In this document: in pieces, positions 10,478-18,698 of the stretch
Numbering within the stretch: the first letter of the stretch is position 1
Layout: each line of letters begins with the position of its first letter
Source: Vibrio sp. 16
GTDB taxonomy: Bacteria > Pseudomonadota > Gammaproteobacteria > Enterobacterales > Vibrionaceae
Direction of reading: 5' to 3'
DNA length: 64,000 nt
Assembly (NCBI RefSeq): GCF_963681195.1
Contig: NZ_OY808998.1
Coordinates: 124,001-188,000, forward strand
Translations under genes and position numbers: made by a program
The notes under the pieces: generated by a model
What the model was told of the DNA's origin: nothing
The model's input: the letters and a program-made list of their open reading frames with translations, nothing else
Database searches by the model: none

Positions 10478-11392
10478 ATGGCTCACCTGTCACTGCCTAA
10501 GCGAGCGAAAATTGTTGAGGTGGGCCCGAGGGACGGCTTACAAAATGAAGCGAGCATCCCTACTCACGCGAAAGTGGCGCTCATCAACCAACTTTCAAAT
10601 AGCGGACTGACTCACATCGAAGTGGGATCGTTTGTCTCTCCGAAGTGGGTGCCGCAAATGGCCGATTCTGATGAGGTCTTTAAACAGATCACACGCAACC
10701 CTGACGTCATCTACGCGGCACTTACGCCCAACATCACCGGCTTTGATGCCGCGATCAAAGCTCAAGCGGACCAAGTCGCGGTGTTTGCTTCCTGCTCGGA
10801 GTCCTTCAGCCACAAAAACATCAATTGTTCGATTCAAGAAAGCCTAGATCGATTTAAACCCGTTATCGAAAAAGCATCGCAGCAAGGTATTGCTGTGCGC
10901 GGTTACCTTTCCTGCATTATTGACTGTCCTTATGAAGGCAAAATTCAACCTGAACAAGTCGCAGATGTCGCCCAGCAACTTATTTCATTGGGCTGCTACG
11001 AAGTCTCGCTGGGTGACACGATAGGCACAGGCACACCACTAAAAGTCGCCCAAATGCTGAATGCCGTGATGCGCCAAATTGATCAATCAAAACTCGCCGT
11101 TCATTTCCACAATACGTGGGGACAAGCCTTGGCGAACATCTATCAAGCATTGCAAATGGGGGTGAATGTTATCGATTCGAGCGTGGCTGGGCTTGGCGGA
11201 TGCCCCTATGCAAAAGGCGCGTCAGGCAACGTAGCCACAGAAGATGTGCTTTACCTGTGTGAAGGGCTGGGCATTGATACCGGTGTAGACCTTCGCAAAG
11301 TGGCGCTAAGTGGTTGGCGAGTCACACAATATCTAAACCGCTCACCTAACTCGAATGTTGCATTAGCATTACAAGATCACATCAAACGATGA
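10478..11392 (+). CDS. liuE: Hydroxymethylglutaryl-CoA lyase
   Basis: Splits HMG-CoA to acetyl-CoA and acetoacetate, ending leucine catabolism. It has 304 residues. The N-terminal VEVGPRDGLQNE (about 11-22) carries the catalytic Arg/Asp of the DRE-TIM fold, and the C-terminal signature GLGGCPYAKGASGNVATEDV holds the active-site loop Cys. An upstream frame opening at 10385 runs through liuC and is not used; the ATG at 10478 has GAGGAG formed by the end of liuC. The four-base gap to liuC leaves no space for liuD. Confidence 0.95.
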   Translation: MAHLSLPKRAKIVEVGPRDGLQNEASIPTHAKVALINQLSNSGLTHIEVGSFVSPKWVPQMADSDEVFKQITRNPDVIYAALTPNITGFDAAIKAQADQVAVFASCSESFSHKNINCSIQESLDRFKPVIEKASQQGIAVRGYLSCIIDCPYEGKIQPEQVADVAQQLISLGCYEVSLGDTIGTGTPLKVAQMLNAVMRQIDQSKLAVHFHNTWGQALANIYQALQMGVNVIDSSVAGLGGCPYAKGASGNVATEDVLYLCEGLGIDTGVDLRKVALSGWRVTQYLNRSPNSNVALALQDHIKR

Positions 11393-11565
11393 TTCTGTGT
11401 TGAGGCTCTAAAAATCACCCCTAGCGATTAAAAAGTTCGTGATATAACCCGTTCAAAAGTGTTAACTAAGTCTGAGTATTTGGCACGAACATCACACTAT
11501 AATCGTTTCTTGCTTTATACAACTATAAAAAAACCTTCGTCACCCTTGGGCTTAAAATACACCTC

Positions 11566-12537
11566 ATGAATATATTGGTCTGCGACGACTCAAAGATCGC
11601 ACGCAAAGCTATCATCAGCAAAATCGGGCAAACCGCTAAGACCGTCATTCTTCAAGCGGAAAATGGTAAAGAGGCCTTAGAGCAGCTCGTAGAAACTGAC
11701 ATCGATATCCTATTTCTTGATCTTACCATGCCAGTAATGGATGGCTTTGAAGTGCTCGCGTCGCTCCCTGTTAGCCGTTACCCGACAAAAGTGATCGTCG
11801 TGTCTGGTGACATTCAGAGCGAAGCCAAACAACGATGCCGTGCGATGGGCGCCCTCGATTTTATCGAAAAACCCTTCAGTACCTCTGACCTTACCCAACT
11901 ATTTTCAAAGTACGGTATCCCACTTCAGGCGTTTAATATGGCAACGCCAGAGTGCATTCACCAATCTGTCGATTTGATGGGCAGTATCCGCGAGATGAGT
12001 AATATCGCATTAGGGACCAGTGCTTCCTTGATTGCAGAACAAGTTGGCCAGTTCATTGAAATGCCGTTGCCGAACGTCGCATCTTTGCATCAGTCAGAGC
12101 TGAAAATGACCGTCCAAGACATTGTCAATAACTCTGAGTATCGCGCGGTATCTCAGCGTTTTGTGGGCAATGGCATCAATGGCGAAGCGCTCGTCTGCTT
12201 GCACGGGCGTGGGCTAGATAACCTCGGGGGTGAAGAAAGCAACGGCACCAACGAAGTCATTCTCGATATCTCCAACCTACTGGTTTCTTCTTTCTTGGTG
12301 TCGTTTAGCCGTCAACTCGATATCGCCATCTCTTTACGCCAACCTATCGTGCTTGAAAAAGAACTGCTTCAAGTGTCATTGACCTGTAATCAGTTTCTTG
12401 CGGGGTACGATGAAGATATTTTTACCATCGAGTTCGTCTATAAGGCGGAAAACCTCGACATTGCCTGCGATGTCATTTTCCTGATGGATAATGACTCCAT
12501 TGACGCCATCGAACAGATTCTAAAGAGCGTGTTATGA
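11566..12537 (+). CDS. Response regulator with REC and CheC/CheX-type phosphatase domain
   Basis: A 323-residue cytoplasmic protein. The N-terminal REC domain (1-120) has acidic pair D7/D8, phospho-acceptor D52 in LFLDLTMPVMDGFE, and the Thr/Ser and Lys positions (VVSGD, EKPF). The C-terminal half matches the CheC/CheX fold. It contains the phosphatase pattern E-x2-N-x22-P (E143, N146, P169) and a second copy with Asp in place of Glu (D234, N237, P260). That pairing suggests a receiver tied to a phospho-aspartate phosphatase. It overlaps the following GGDEF gene by four bases, so the two are probably one signalling unit. No histidine kinase is adjacent. The ATG at 11566 lacks a strong ribosome site. 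Confidence 0.85.
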   Translation: MNILVCDDSKIARKAIISKIGQTAKTVILQAENGKEALEQLVETDIDILFLDLTMPVMDGFEVLASLPVSRYPTKVIVVSGDIQSEAKQRCRAMGALDFIEKPFSTSDLTQLFSKYGIPLQAFNMATPECIHQSVDLMGSIREMSNIALGTSASLIAEQVGQFIEMPLPNVASLHQSELKMTVQDIVNNSEYRAVSQRFVGNGINGEALVCLHGRGLDNLGGEESNGTNEVILDISNLLVSSFLVSFSRQLDIAISLRQPIVLEKELLQVSLTCNQFLAGYDEDIFTIEFVYKAENLDIACDVIFLMDNDSIDAIEQILKSVL

Positions 12538-13499
12538 AAGCAACCGAAATCAGTGACTTCCATTGGACAATGCAAATCATCGGCGATCTCGATGCTGGCC
12601 TTATCGTTGTAGATAAAGCGTACCGTGTTTACGCGTGGAACTCCTTCATGCAGTCCTACAGCGGTATTAGTGCCGACAAAATCATCGGCAAAGTTCTGTT
12701 TGATGTGATTGAGGGGCTACCGGAATCTTGGCTAAGAAAAAAAGTCGACGCCTCTTTTAAACTCAACAGCCGCGGCTTTTCCTGCTGGGAAGATCGCCCT
12801 TACCTCTTCAAGTTTAAGAACTTTAGCCCCATCTCAAACGGGTTAAGGGAGATGCGTCAAAACATCACATTCTCACCGTTAACATCGGTCAATGGTGAGG
12901 TGTCACATGTGAGCTTAGTGATCAATGACGTCACCGATATCGCCAAAAACAAAATCCACCTGATGGACTCCAATCAAAAACTGTCCGATCTGAGCCGAAC
13001 CGATGGTTTAACCCAACTGTTCAACCGCCGCTATTGGGAAACGTGTTTAATGAAGGAGTATGAGAGCTGCAAAATTTCAGGTGCGGTCTCATCGCTAGTA
13101 ATCTTCGACATCGATCATTTTAAGCGCGTTAACGACACCTATGGTCATACCGTTGGTGACCACGTGATTCGCCACACGGCGAATGAACTAAGAAAGGCAT
13201 CACGCACATCCGATGTTTGTGGCCGGTATGGCGGCGAAGAGTTCACCGTGCTGCTTCCGGGGACATGCGCTAACCAAGCTCTTTACTTTACTGAGCGTTT
13301 ACGTAAGAAGATCGAGAGCTCGATCGTTGAATGTGAAGGCTACAACGTTAAGTACACCATCAGTTTGGGGATTTGTGAAATCTCACCTTATCAATCTAAC
13401 CACTTGAACTGGCTAGAGCATGCAGACAAAGCGCTTTATTTCTCAAAAGAGACTGGGCGAAACCGCTCAACCGTGTTTGATCTCGCGTTTATCAAATAG
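12534..13499 (+). CDS. PAS-GGDEF diguanylate cyclase
   Basis: Predicted to make c-di-GMP. The 321-residue protein has an N-terminal PAS domain (about 10-125, beginning with GDLDAGLIVVDKAYRVYAWN), a short linker helix and a C-terminal GGDEF domain. The catalytic motif is intact as GGEEF at residues 233-237, with the DIDHFKRVNDTYGH metal/substrate loop upstream. No transmembrane segment is seen, so it is cytoplasmic. The ATG lies inside the end of the REC-CheC gene (ATGA overlap), implying translational coupling and control by that receiver. A bidirectional terminator follows at 13501. Confidence 0.92.
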   Translation: MKATEISDFHWTMQIIGDLDAGLIVVDKAYRVYAWNSFMQSYSGISADKIIGKVLFDVIEGLPESWLRKKVDASFKLNSRGFSCWEDRPYLFKFKNFSPISNGLREMRQNITFSPLTSVNGEVSHVSLVINDVTDIAKNKIHLMDSNQKLSDLSRTDGLTQLFNRRYWETCLMKEYESCKISGAVSSLVIFDIDHFKRVNDTYGHTVGDHVIRHTANELRKASRTSDVCGRYGGEEFTVLLPGTCANQALYFTERLRKKIESSIVECEGYNVKYTISLGICEISPYQSNHLNWLEHADKALYFSKETGRNRSTVFDLAFIK

Positions 13500-13500
13500 C

Positions 13501-13528
13501 AAAAGGGGCTGAAATTCAGCCCCTTTTT
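13501..13528. terminator. Bidirectional intrinsic terminator
   Basis: The stem GGGGCTGAA/TTCAGCCCC is flanked by four A on the left and five T on the right. It therefore ends both the GGDEF gene (plus strand, stop at 13499) and the DMT exporter gene (minus strand, stop at 13536). Confidence 0.9.
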
Positions 13529-13535
13529 ACATTAC

Positions 13536-14426
13536 CTAAGATACGCTGACCTTTGGTCCAGTGCGCCATTTCTCCTTAGCTGGCTTGACAATCAAACCGA
13601 TGCCGACAAGAAACATCCCACAAGCCAAAACTTGTGCGCTACTAAGTCGCTCTGCGTACATCAGATAGCCCGAAACAAGCGCAAACACCGGCACCAATAA
13701 AGTCAACGGGGCCGTGGTACTCAATGGATAGCGGATCAACAATCGGTTCCAAACCCAGTAACCAAACAAAGTGGTCGGGTAAGCCTGAAAAAGCACTGCG
13801 ACCGTCGTTCTCGTATCCCAAACACGAACAGCGTCAAACACAATATCCACACCGTACAAACTGATAGCAAATAACACCAATGGGATCGGAGCAAATAGCA
13901 TTCCCCATACATTGAACGCGAATGCCTGGGTGGTCTTTGACCCTTTGACTATCATCCCCATGACCGTCCAACTTCCCGCCGCAATTGCAATAAATAGCAA
14001 TCCTTGAACCGTGACATTACCATTGGTCGCAGAGACCAAAACAAGCAAGGCTATCAAGGCCGTCACTGCCCCCATGACTTTTCGTTTCGAGGCTGCTTCT
14101 TTATGAATAAACACGCCCACAGCCATACTGATCAGCGCATTGGATGATAGCAGTACCGATGACATCCCAGACGATAGCCCCGCGGTGATTGACCAAGACG
14201 CCATTCCCCAGATGCCAACGCCAAATACAACGCCATAACTCATTAGGTATCGCCACTTCACGCTGGGTCTGCGAATGAAGAATATGGCGGGAATCACTGC
14301 AAGTGTGAAACGTGCCGCCGTCGCCAATAACGGATGAACATCTGTAATCCCCATTTTGATCATTGAGAAGTTAACCCCCCAAATCGCCATTACAAAAATA
14401 GCCAACAATAAATCGTTTCTTGTCAT
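13536..14426 (-). CDS. EamA/DMT-family transporter
   Basis: Inner-membrane transporter of 296 residues with ten predicted hydrophobic segments arranged as two EamA repeats (about 1-140 and 150-285). It begins LLLAIFVMAIWGVNFSMIKMG, the usual first helix of the drug/metabolite transporters. Its substrate cannot be read from the sequence; relatives export amino acids or metabolites. GGGAGG precedes the ATG. It is divergent from a MocR-type regulator with a short 88-base intergenic region containing three GTACAG repeats, so it is probably the regulator's target. Confidence 0.88.
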   Translation of the reverse strand: MTRNDLLLAIFVMAIWGVNFSMIKMGITDVHPLLATAARFTLAVIPAIFFIRRPSVKWRYLMSYGVVFGVGIWGMASWSITAGLSSGMSSVLLSSNALISMAVGVFIHKEAASKRKVMGAVTALIALLVLVSATNGNVTVQGLLFIAIAAGSWTVMGMIVKGSKTTQAFAFNVWGMLFAPIPLVLFAISLYGVDIVFDAVRVWDTRTTVAVLFQAYPTTLFGYWVWNRLLIRYPLSTTAPLTLLVPVFALVSGYLMYAERLSSAQVLACGMFLVGIGLIVKPAKEKWRTGPKVSVS

Positions 14427-14465
14427 AACTGCCCTCCCTTTCTGTTGAAAATTAGTATTGCTCGG

Positions 14466-14513
14466 GTACAGTTATCAGTACAGATACAATTATTCACATA
14501 AAAACCAGTACAG
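14466..14513. promoter_or_regulatory. Three GTACAG repeats between DMT exporter and MocR regulator
   Basis: GTACAG occurs at 14466-14471, 14478-14483 and 14508-14513, all in the same orientation and spaced 12 and 30 bases apart, within the 88-base divergent intergenic region. MocR/PdxR regulators are known to bind direct repeats in divergent promoters, so these are candidate operators for the product of the adjacent gene. Binding is inferred. Confidence 0.55.
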
Positions 14514-14514
14514 T

Positions 14515-15900
14515 ATGACTATGAGCATCTATAGAGCACTCGCAAACCAGTTCGTCCACGAGATTGAAAGCGGAAAACTCATCGAAGGTAGCCGTATGCC
14601 CTCTTTGCGCCAACTCTCTAAGCAGCATGCGGTCAGTATGTCTACGGCAGTGAGTTGCTATCAAGAGCTTGAATCTCAAGGTTGGATTTATGCTCGCCCC
14701 CAAGCTGGCTATTTCGTCAGTGCCAGACCCAGCAAACACAATACGCCTAAGTGGGCCCGCTTTGTCAGCAGGGTATCAACCGTAAACCACAGCTTTTCGA
14801 TTCACTCCAACCACAACGGTCCACTTGGCGTTTCTAGTACGAGTATTGATGAAATCGCGTTAAATGAGTTGGAACGCAGTTTTCGACGCGCCAGCAAACG
14901 ACTCACAGAGCGGCTAAATCACTACCCAAATACTCAAGGGGAGCCGCTGCTTCGAAATGCACTAAGTACTCATTTCTCAAAACTAGGCTTACACCTAAAT
15001 CCAGAAGAACTCGTTGTAACCTCTGGCTGTATGCCAGCAATCAAAGCTGCGCTTGAAGCATGTACTCAAGCCGGTGATGCGGTTGCTATTAGCTCTCCGT
15101 GTTTCAGTGGAATATTGGATTTGCTTGGTCAAATGGGCAGACACATTGTTGAAATCCCTTCACTGGATGATGGGATAGACCTAATTCAACTTGAAGGCCA
15201 TTTGCGAGATGGGAATGTAAAAGCGGGCATTTTTTGTACTTCGCATATGAACCCGCAAGGCATCACTATGTCCGCTCAACAAAAACAGACCCTCGCAAGG
15301 CTCGCCAACCAATACCAAACCCCGATTATTGAAGATGATGTTTACTTAGAACTCTCTTACGCTGACCACACGCCGCTTCCTGCTAAGTATTATGATCAAG
15401 GCGGCTATGTTCTATGGTGTGGCTCCATCTCTAAGAGTCTTTCTCCGAGTTATCGGTTAGGTTGGTGCCTTCCAGGTCGCTATACAGACCGATACCGTCA
15501 ACATCATACCGCTTCTTGCTTCGGTGTTTCTCTTCCTATCCAGCTCGCAGTGGCCGATTTTATTGAGTCCGGGCACTACGCAAAACAGCTCAAGCGGCGC
15601 AGAAGTCGGCTACTCCAGCTTCGACAAGCGTATGTCAATTATCTCTCGGAACGATTACCGAGCCATGTGAATATGAGTGACCCGAAAGGAGGAATGGTGC
15701 TCTGGTTGCAGGTATCAAATTTAGACGTTGATCAGTTTCGATCGCTTATAGAACAACAAATCGATATTCGACTTGGTCATATGTTTAGTACGCTAGCACT
15801 CTATAACGATTGTTTTCGTATTAACATCGGCTATGAACTCAGCGACACCGTGAAAACAGAGCTCGACAAACTGGTGGACGCCATACTCAAATCAAGCTAA
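14515..15900 (+). CDS. MocR-type regulator (GntR HTH fused to PLP aminotransferase domain)
   Basis: A 461-residue protein with an N-terminal GntR winged helix (IYRALANQFVHEIESGKLIEGSRMPSLRQLS, about 4-70) and a class-I aminotransferase-fold domain (about 110-455). The PLP-binding lysine lies in WCGSISKSLSPSYRLGW, and the EDDVYLEL motif for the cofactor ring is present. Such proteins sense PLP or an amino-acid ligand and usually control a divergent gene, here the DMT exporter. An in-frame TTG at 14458 would extend it by 19 residues across the repeat region. The ATG at 14515 (or 14521) gives the normal family N-terminus. Confidence 0.9.
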   Translation: MTMSIYRALANQFVHEIESGKLIEGSRMPSLRQLSKQHAVSMSTAVSCYQELESQGWIYARPQAGYFVSARPSKHNTPKWARFVSRVSTVNHSFSIHSNHNGPLGVSSTSIDEIALNELERSFRRASKRLTERLNHYPNTQGEPLLRNALSTHFSKLGLHLNPEELVVTSGCMPAIKAALEACTQAGDAVAISSPCFSGILDLLGQMGRHIVEIPSLDDGIDLIQLEGHLRDGNVKAGIFCTSHMNPQGITMSAQQKQTLARLANQYQTPIIEDDVYLELSYADHTPLPAKYYDQGGYVLWCGSISKSLSPSYRLGWCLPGRYTDRYRQHHTASCFGVSLPIQLAVADFIESGHYAKQLKRRRSRLLQLRQAYVNYLSERLPSHVNMSDPKGGMVLWLQVSNLDVDQFRSLIEQQIDIRLGHMFSTLALYNDCFRINIGYELSDTVKTELDKLVDAILKSS

Positions 15901-15935
15901 AAAGCCGCTGTCACGGATTCGATGCCATGACAGCG
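15901..15935. terminator. Terminator between convergent MocR and FabG-like genes
   Basis: An 8-bp perfect stem CGCTGTCA/TGACAGCG (15906-15913 with 15928-15935) has a GG/CC inner pairing. On the minus strand it is followed by a T-run (complement of the A-run at 15898-15903), so it mainly ends the FabG-like gene. It also lies just after the MocR stop. Confidence 0.75.
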
Positions 15936-15950
15936 AATTATCAAACTAAA

Positions 15951-16685
15951 CTACAACACCAGTCCGCCATCAATCTTAAGCACTTGGCCGGTGATAAAGC
16001 TGGCCTTGTCACTGGCAAGAAATTCTACGCCATTGGTGATGTCTTCTGGCGTTCCCATCCGACCGAGCGGCGTCTTCGCTTTCATCATGTCCAACACTTT
16101 TTCTGGGAGGTTTTCAGTCATTGGGGTTTGAACAAAGCCAGGGGCTACGCAGTTCGCTCTAACTTGTGCGCCTTTTCGCGCAAACTCTTTTGCCCAGCCT
16201 TTCGTCATTGCAATCACCCCGCCTTTGGTTGCGGCGTAATTGCTTTGGCCAATGTTGCCATCGGTTCCGACCACCGAAGACATGGTTACGATAGAGCCTG
16301 CATTGTTCTCCATCATGATCGGCGCAACAGCCTGAGTCAGATTAAACACACCTTTTAAGTTCACGTTTATTACCGCGTCCCACTCATCTTCGGTCATTTT
16401 CTCGATCAATGCGTCTCGGGTAATCCCCGCATTGTTGACCAATACATCGATTTTGCTCACGTCCGCTTTTACCTGCTCGATGAACTCGAATACCGCAGCG
16501 CGGTCGCAAATATTCATCACAATCGGTTTTACATTGGTCCGGCCTTCAAATGCCGAGAGTAACGCTTGCTCATTCATGTCGATCGCATAGACCATTTGAG
16601 CGTGCTGCTCGGCAAATCGTTCCACTACTGCTTTGCCGATTCCTTGGGCTGCGCCTGTCACTAGGCAAATTTTGTTGTTAAACAT
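15951..16685 (-). CDS. FabG-like short-chain 3-oxoacyl reductase
   Basis: NAD(P)H-dependent SDR of 244 residues. It has the TGAAQGIGKA cofactor loop (about 10-19), NNAGITRD (about 86-93), the catalytic Ser in MSSVVG, and Tyr/Lys in SNYAATKGG. It most resembles 3-oxoacyl-ACP/acetoacetyl-CoA reductases (FabG/PhaB type). No other fatty-acid or PHA gene is beside it, so whether it uses ACP or CoA substrates is open. The ATG at 16685 has two AAGG boxes upstream. The 233 bases to the next gene carry no convincing ORF. A half-match to the LiuR operator starts at 16705. Confidence 0.88.
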   Translation of the reverse strand: MFNNKICLVTGAAQGIGKAVVERFAEQHAQMVYAIDMNEQALLSAFEGRTNVKPIVMNICDRAAVFEFIEQVKADVSKIDVLVNNAGITRDALIEKMTEDEWDAVINVNLKGVFNLTQAVAPIMMENNAGSIVTMSSVVGTDGNIGQSNYAATKGGVIAMTKGWAKEFARKGAQVRANCVAPGFVQTPMTENLPEKVLDMMKAKTPLGRMGTPEDITNGVEFLASDKASFITGQVLKIDGGLVL

Positions 16686-16918
16686 TTCCTTAGTCCTTAA
16701 CTCGTTTACGTTTATTTGACTGACTTTTAGCGTGCAAAATGGACACTTAGCTTGTGCCTCTCGGTGTGATTGAGTTGGAGAAAGGCAGCACTGGAACGAA
16801 CTAAACCGCAGCCCTGCCCTTAAAGGAGCTTAGACATAGTGACGAAAATTGCGAGTCCTAGCGCACTATTTCTTTTAACTGTCACACTAGGAGTTAGAGA
16901 AAAATCAGGAAAAAACCA

Positions 16919-17659
16919 TTAGGCGAGCGATAGACCACCGTCGACAACCAAAGTGTGCCCAACGATGTAACTTGCCTTATCTGAAAGCAAAAATTCAATG
17001 GCGTCCACAACTTCACCAGTGTGTGCAAAACGCTTTAATGGCACGGCGTCGTTGACTCGCTCACGAATGCCCGGATCTTCACGCTCTCTATCTTGCCAAC
17101 GCGGTGTCCACGTCACACCAGGCGCCACCGCGTTAATCCGTATCCCTTTGCTGATCGTTTCGAGTGCCACAGAACGCGTTAAACCTTCAAGTGCGTGTTT
17201 CGCCGCGCTATACATCGCCGCATTGGGCGTAGGTCTAATGCCATTGACCGAGCTGACATTCACAATCGCGCCGCCAGAACCCATCAGGCTAATTTCTCGC
17301 TTCAAACAGTAAGCTTGTGACCAAAAATCCACATCCAATGTGTTTTTCAAATCATCCAGTGCCACACTGCCAAACTCGCCTAGCGAACCAATCGCGGGAG
17401 AGGCATTGTTGATGGCGAAATCAAGTTGACCATATTGACGCTCAACGTAATCAAAAAAATCCCTAAGTTGGGATTCAATTGAGATATCCAGCGCAAGATA
17501 GTCGACACTTTGTAGTTCTGGTGACACCTCACATTGTTCCAGCCAATACGCTTTGTTGCGTGAACACGTAATGACCTGAACACCTTGCTCGATGAGACGT
17601 TTAACCACTTCAAGTCCAATGCCCTTTGAACCACCCGTGACGATCGCTGTTTTCTTCAT
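16919..17659 (-). CDS. SDR-family oxidoreductase
   Basis: A classical short-chain dehydrogenase of 246 residues. The cofactor loop is TGGSKGIGLE (about 8-17), followed by NNASPAIG (about 86-93), catalytic Ser in VSSVNG, and YSAAK active-site Tyr/Lys. The C-terminus LVVDGGLSLA is typical. The substrate is unknown. A consensus AAGGAG precedes the ATG at 17659. It is followed upstream by an FMN-dependent oxidoreductase 13 bases away and a DUF4440 gene, forming a three-gene minus-strand unit that looks like a small redox or detoxification operon. Confidence 0.87.
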   Translation of the reverse strand: MKKTAIVTGGSKGIGLEVVKRLIEQGVQVITCSRNKAYWLEQCEVSPELQSVDYLALDISIESQLRDFFDYVERQYGQLDFAINNASPAIGSLGEFGSVALDDLKNTLDVDFWSQAYCLKREISLMGSGGAIVNVSSVNGIRPTPNAAMYSAAKHALEGLTRSVALETISKGIRINAVAPGVTWTPRWQDREREDPGIRERVNDAVPLKRFAHTGEVVDAIEFLLSDKASYIVGHTLVVDGGLSLA

Positions 17660-17672
17660 TGATGCTCCTTGC

Positions 17673-18173
17673 TTAATGAATTTTATGCAGTGCCATTTCC
17701 GCCACTGCCTCTAGCGCAGCGAGATCCACTTCACTCTGAATCGCTGCGTAAGTCCAGCCGTTAAATTCCATATGCATGTACTTAGCCGTTAGAACAAAAG
17801 GTTCAATAAAGCATTCCGGTAACTCGGTATTGTAGCCAGTCGATAAAATGGAGATGGACTTGCCTTTTAGGCGTCTGCCGAGTTGTTTCTCTATGGTCAG
17901 CAAATCGGAGAGTCGGTCGAAGAACACCTTCAACTGTGCTGACATGGAATACCAATAGACGGGAGAGGCAAACACGATATGATCGAACTCGCTTAACTCG
18001 ATGATTAGAGGCAAAAAGTCGTCCATACGGTTTTTGTGCTCGTAATCATAGTATGAGATTTCGCGCTCAGACAAATCAAACAGAGCCGCGCCAGATTGGT
18101 AAACAAACTCATTGACCAAACGACGCGTATTGCCATCCGATTTGGACGTTCCTAACACCACTGCGACATTCAT
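17673..18173 (-). CDS. NAD(P)H-dependent FMN reductase / flavodoxin-fold oxidoreductase
   Basis: A 166-residue flavodoxin-like protein. The phosphate-binding loop GTSKSDGNTRRLVNEF is at about 8-23, and ASPVYWYSMSAQLKVFFDRL (about 89-108) is the typical flavin-contacting segment of NADPH-dependent FMN reductases and azoreductase-like quinone reductases. AAGGAGG lies just ahead of the ATG. It is co-directional with and 13 bases from an SDR gene, and follows a DUF4440 gene. The electron acceptor cannot be told from the sequence. Confidence 0.85.
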   Translation of the reverse strand: MNVAVVLGTSKSDGNTRRLVNEFVYQSGAALFDLSEREISYYDYEHKNRMDDFLPLIIELSEFDHIVFASPVYWYSMSAQLKVFFDRLSDLLTIEKQLGRRLKGKSISILSTGYNTELPECFIEPFVLTAKYMHMEFNGWTYAAIQSEVDLAALEAVAEMALHKIH

Positions 18174-18192
18174 ACCGCCTCCTTACATCCGA

Positions 18193-18567
18193 TTAGGTGA
18201 CTAGCTCAAACTCAGCACAAGGCGTGCCTTGATGATATTTCAGTTGCCAACCTTCCCCTGTAAAAACCCAGATAGACGATCGCTTGGCGTAGTGGCCTTT
18301 GGTTCCCAGTTTGTCGATCCAAGCCGTTTTATAGAGGAGAAGTTGAATTGAGGGTTCGAGCTGAATGGTTTCAAAGTCTTGCGAGTGAATATGACCAAGA
18401 CAAGGCTTTTCGTTCCCCATCATTTCGAGGATGTCAGCATAGTCAAAACTTGCTCCTGACTTGCCAACTTCTTTAAAGGAAGGATGTATGAGGCGTGCTA
18501 TCTCGTGCTTATTTTGACGAATTTCGTACTGATGTAATGCCACTTCCTGCTCTATCAGAATCTGCAT
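18193..18567 (-). CDS. DUF4440 / NTF2-like family protein
   Basis: A 124-residue protein matching the DUF4440 group of the NTF2-like fold. It has the early IEQEVALHQYEIRQNKHEI helix, then LIHPSFKEVGKSGASFDYADIL, and a late WVFTGEGWQLKYHQGTP strand pair. Members are small alpha+beta barrels of mostly unknown function, some with ligand-binding pockets. The ATG at 18567 gives the usual family N-terminus; a TTG at 18588 would add seven residues. It is the first gene of a three-gene unit with an FMN reductase and an SDR. No function is claimed. Confidence 0.75.
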   Translation of the reverse strand: MQILIEQEVALHQYEIRQNKHEIARLIHPSFKEVGKSGASFDYADILEMMGNEKPCLGHIHSQDFETIQLEPSIQLLLYKTAWIDKLGTKGHYAKRSSIWVFTGEGWQLKYHQGTPCAEFELVT

Positions 18568-18698
18568 ACGCGTTCTCAACTGGGTCAATTCACTATAACG
18601 ATAATGCCCTGTTTATTTTATGTATGCAAACGGTTGAAATAAAACAACAACCTTTACCCCACAAACGATGCAACTTGCATTCAACACGCTAGCTAGTG

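Noticed and set aside
11435..11490. GTTCGTG/CACGAAC inverted repeat after liuE
   Set aside because: A 7-bp repeat 42 bases apart is likely chance; no terminator or operator features accompany it.
16704..16719. Half-match to the LiuR operator upstream of the FabG-like gene
   Set aside because: Only the first ten bases (TTTACGTTTA) match; the second half does not, so it is not reported as an operator.
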